From an uncultured Myxococcales bacterium (lineage in GTDB: Bacteria; Myxococcota_A; UBA9042), in assembly GCA_903917305.1 (NCBI GenBank), contig CAIXAA010000071.1, positions 1 to 5,710 on the forward strand: a DNA stretch of 5,710 bases. Direction: 5' to 3'. The notes under the pieces are model-generated. The model made no database searches. It was not told the DNA's origin and saw only the letters and a program-made list of their open reading frames with translations. The number at the start of each line of letters is the position of its first letter. The first letter of the stretch is position 1. This document shows positions 4,345 to 5,710 of the stretch, piece after piece. The position numbers were made by a program, and so were the translations under genes.

Positions 4345-5710
4345 ATGCGCATCTGTCTGCAATGTGGCGCATCCACCGATGCGGCGAACTGTCCAGCCGA
4401 CGGCATGGCCACCGTGGTCGAGGGCGTGCAGCCGGGCAAGACCTCGCTCGACATCGGCGTCCTCTTCGCAAGTCGTTACCGCATCACGGGAATCCTCGGG
4501 CGCGGCGGCATGGGCGCGGTCTACGCGGCGCAGCACACCGGGACCGGCCAGGCGGTGGCCATCAAAACGCTGCTGCTCGACGGCGAGGACGACCAGACGG
4601 CCGTGCGGCGCTTCTTTCGCGAAGCCAAGCTGACGGCTAGCCTGGAACATCCCAATACTATTCGCGTTTTCGACTTCGGCCAGTCCGATGACGGCGTCTA
4701 CTTCCTCGCGATGGAGTGCCTGCGCGGCGGTTCGCTGGCCGACCGGCTCAAGCGGCAGAACGACAAGCCGGTGCGGCTCGCGGAGGAGGAGGCGATTCGC
4801 ATCGGCTGCGACGTGCTGCGCAGCCTGGCGGAGGCGCACAGCATCGGCCTGGTGCACCGCGACTTGAAGCCGGCGAACATCTTCCTGCACCAGCTCGGCA
4901 GCGGCGAAACCGTCGTGAAAGTGCTGGATTTCGGAATCGCAAAGTCCAACGACAAGTCACTGACGCGCACCGGCACCTCGCTGGGCACGCCGTCCTACAT
5001 GAGCCCGGAACAGGTGATGGGCAGCGCGCTCGATGGCCGCAGCGACCTGTATTCGTTGGGCATCGTGCTGTTCGGCTGCGTTGCGGGGGCACTGCCGTTC
5101 GAGGCGGACTCCTCCTACTCCATGATGATGCAGCACATCTCGGTGGAACCGCCGGATCTTCGCACGCTCGATGGCGCCAATGTCTCCGCGGCGTTTGCGA
5201 CAGTGGTCCGCAAGGCGCTGGCCAAGAAGCCAGAAGAGCGCTTCGCCGACGCGGCGGAGATGCGCGGGGCGCTGGAAGCCGCGGCCAAGGCGCCGCTGGC
5301 ACCGCCGCCGCCGCCGGGACGCGCACCGCTCCGGCATCCCGGTCCGGCGCCAAAGGCGGCGCCGCAGTCGGCCGCGCCCCTGCCACCGACGCATGCGACG
5401 CCCAAGCAGCCGCTGCCGACGCCGCAGGCGCCGCAACCGCCCGCACAGCCGCCCAAGGACAAGACGGTGAAGGTCGCGCTGGCGATCGTCGGCGGTCTGG
5501 TCGTGCTCGGCGGACCCGCGGCTGCACTCTGGCAATTTGGCGTGATTGGCAAGCCGGCCGCGGCCCCTGCCGCCGCGCCGGCTGCGGCTCCGGCTCCGGT
5601 AGCGGCTCCGGTAGCGGCTCCGGCTGCGGCTCCGGTTCCGGTTGCCGCTCCGGCTCCAGCTCCGGCTCCGGTGGCGGCGGCCGATGCGGCTTCGGCTCCG
5701 GTGGCGGACG
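4345..5710 (+). CDS. Membrane Ser/Thr protein kinase, 3' end beyond the window
   Basis: A partial gene: 455 codons are visible without a stop. It encodes a Hanks-type serine/threonine kinase. Residues 4-20 form a short zinc-ribbon-like motif (C4, C7, C16, then PADG), common ahead of kinases in myxobacteria. The kinase domain spans about 45-312: glycine loop LGRGGMGAVY (51-60), ATP-binding K74 in VAIK, helix-C E93, catalytic loop HRDLKPAN (171-178) with D173 and N178, DFG (195-197), activation segment with T207, T209, T211 and T215, SPE (220-222), SDLYSLG (233-239) and R299. Every residue needed for catalysis is present, so the kinase should be active; K175 and GTPSYMSPEQ indicate Ser/Thr specificity. 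A Pro-rich stretch (318-371) leads to one transmembrane helix (about 376-397), then an Ala/Pro-repeat segment from 403 to the edge, presumably periplasmic. Any sensor domain lies past the window. The gene starts 13 bp after the mannosidase stop, implying co-transcription. Substrates and signal are unknown. Confidence 0.93.
   Translation, partial: MRICLQCGASTDAANCPADGMATVVEGVQPGKTSLDIGVLFASRYRITGILGRGGMGAVYAAQHTGTGQAVAIKTLLLDGEDDQTAVRRFFREAKLTASLEHPNTIRVFDFGQSDDGVYFLAMECLRGGSLADRLKRQNDKPVRLAEEEAIRIGCDVLRSLAEAHSIGLVHRDLKPANIFLHQLGSGETVVKVLDFGIAKSNDKSLTRTGTSLGTPSYMSPEQVMGSALDGRSDLYSLGIVLFGCVAGALPFEADSSYSMMMQHISVEPPDLRTLDGANVSAAFATVVRKALAKKPEERFADAAEMRGALEAAAKAPLAPPPPPGRAPLRHPGPAPKAAPQSAAPLPPTHATPKQPLPTPQAPQPPAQPPKDKTVKVALAIVGGLVVLGGPAAALWQFGVIGKPAAAPAAAPAAAPAPVAAPVAAPAAAPVPVAAPAPAPAPVAAADAASAPVAD
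5581..5676 (+). repeat. In-frame hexamer repeat encoding the Ala/Pro tail of the kinase
   Basis: Sixteen consecutive hexamers, mostly GCTCCG with GTAGCG, GCTGCG, GTTCCG and similar variants, encode Ala-Pro, Val-Ala, Ala-Ala and Val-Pro pairs (kinase residues 413-444). The 12-mer GCTCCGGTAGCG occurs twice in direct tandem (5593-5604 and 5605-5616). Because units are multiples of three, copy-number change would lengthen or shorten the extracytoplasmic linker without breaking the frame. Looser Ala/Pro codons continue on both sides. Confidence 0.85.

Noticed and set aside
2775..4454. 559-codon minus-strand open frame opposite the mannosidase gene
   Set aside because: Arg/Val/His-rich translation with no motif, wholly antisense to a complete GH92 gene and extending into the kinase start. 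It is a shadow frame.

Overview
The window looks like ordinary chromosome from a high-GC (about two-thirds by eye), Gram-negative, probably myxobacterial or related deltaproteobacterial genome. Three things suggest this: a serine/threonine kinase with a short N-terminal CxxC...CPxDG zinc-ribbon-like motif and a long Pro/Ala tail, a secreted GH92 mannosidase made as a lipoprotein, and a fatty-acid enzyme that resembles the mitochondrial 2,4-dienoyl-CoA reductase. The taxonomic assignment is inference from gene types only.

Layout, left to right. Bases 1-97 are a leader with a weak -10-like box. Bases 98-952 (+) encode a radical SAM protein of the COG0731 type. It converges tail-to-tail on 949-1797 (-), a DECR1-like 2,4-dienoyl-CoA reductase, and the two stop codons overlap. 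A 203-bp divergent spacer (1798-2000) follows. It is dominated by a 14-copy hexanucleotide array (1858-1941) and a C7 tract just ahead of the next ribosome binding site. Bases 2001-4331 (+) encode a full-length lipoprotein GH92 alpha-mannosidase. After only 13 bp comes 4345 to the window edge (+), a membrane-spanning Ser/Thr protein kinase that is cut off in an Ala/Pro-repeat segment beyond its transmembrane helix.

How the genes relate. The mannosidase and kinase are probably co-transcribed, which pairs a surface enzyme for mannose-rich glycans with a possible sensor kinase. The radical SAM protein and the reductase are unrelated housekeeping-type functions that happen to converge. I found no CRISPR array, tRNA, rRNA, transposase or clear mobile element. 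The most unusual features are the hexamer array in the divergent promoter region, a related hexamer array inside the kinase gene, and the poorly placed ribosome binding site of the radical SAM gene. I do not see convincing evidence of a new multi-gene system.
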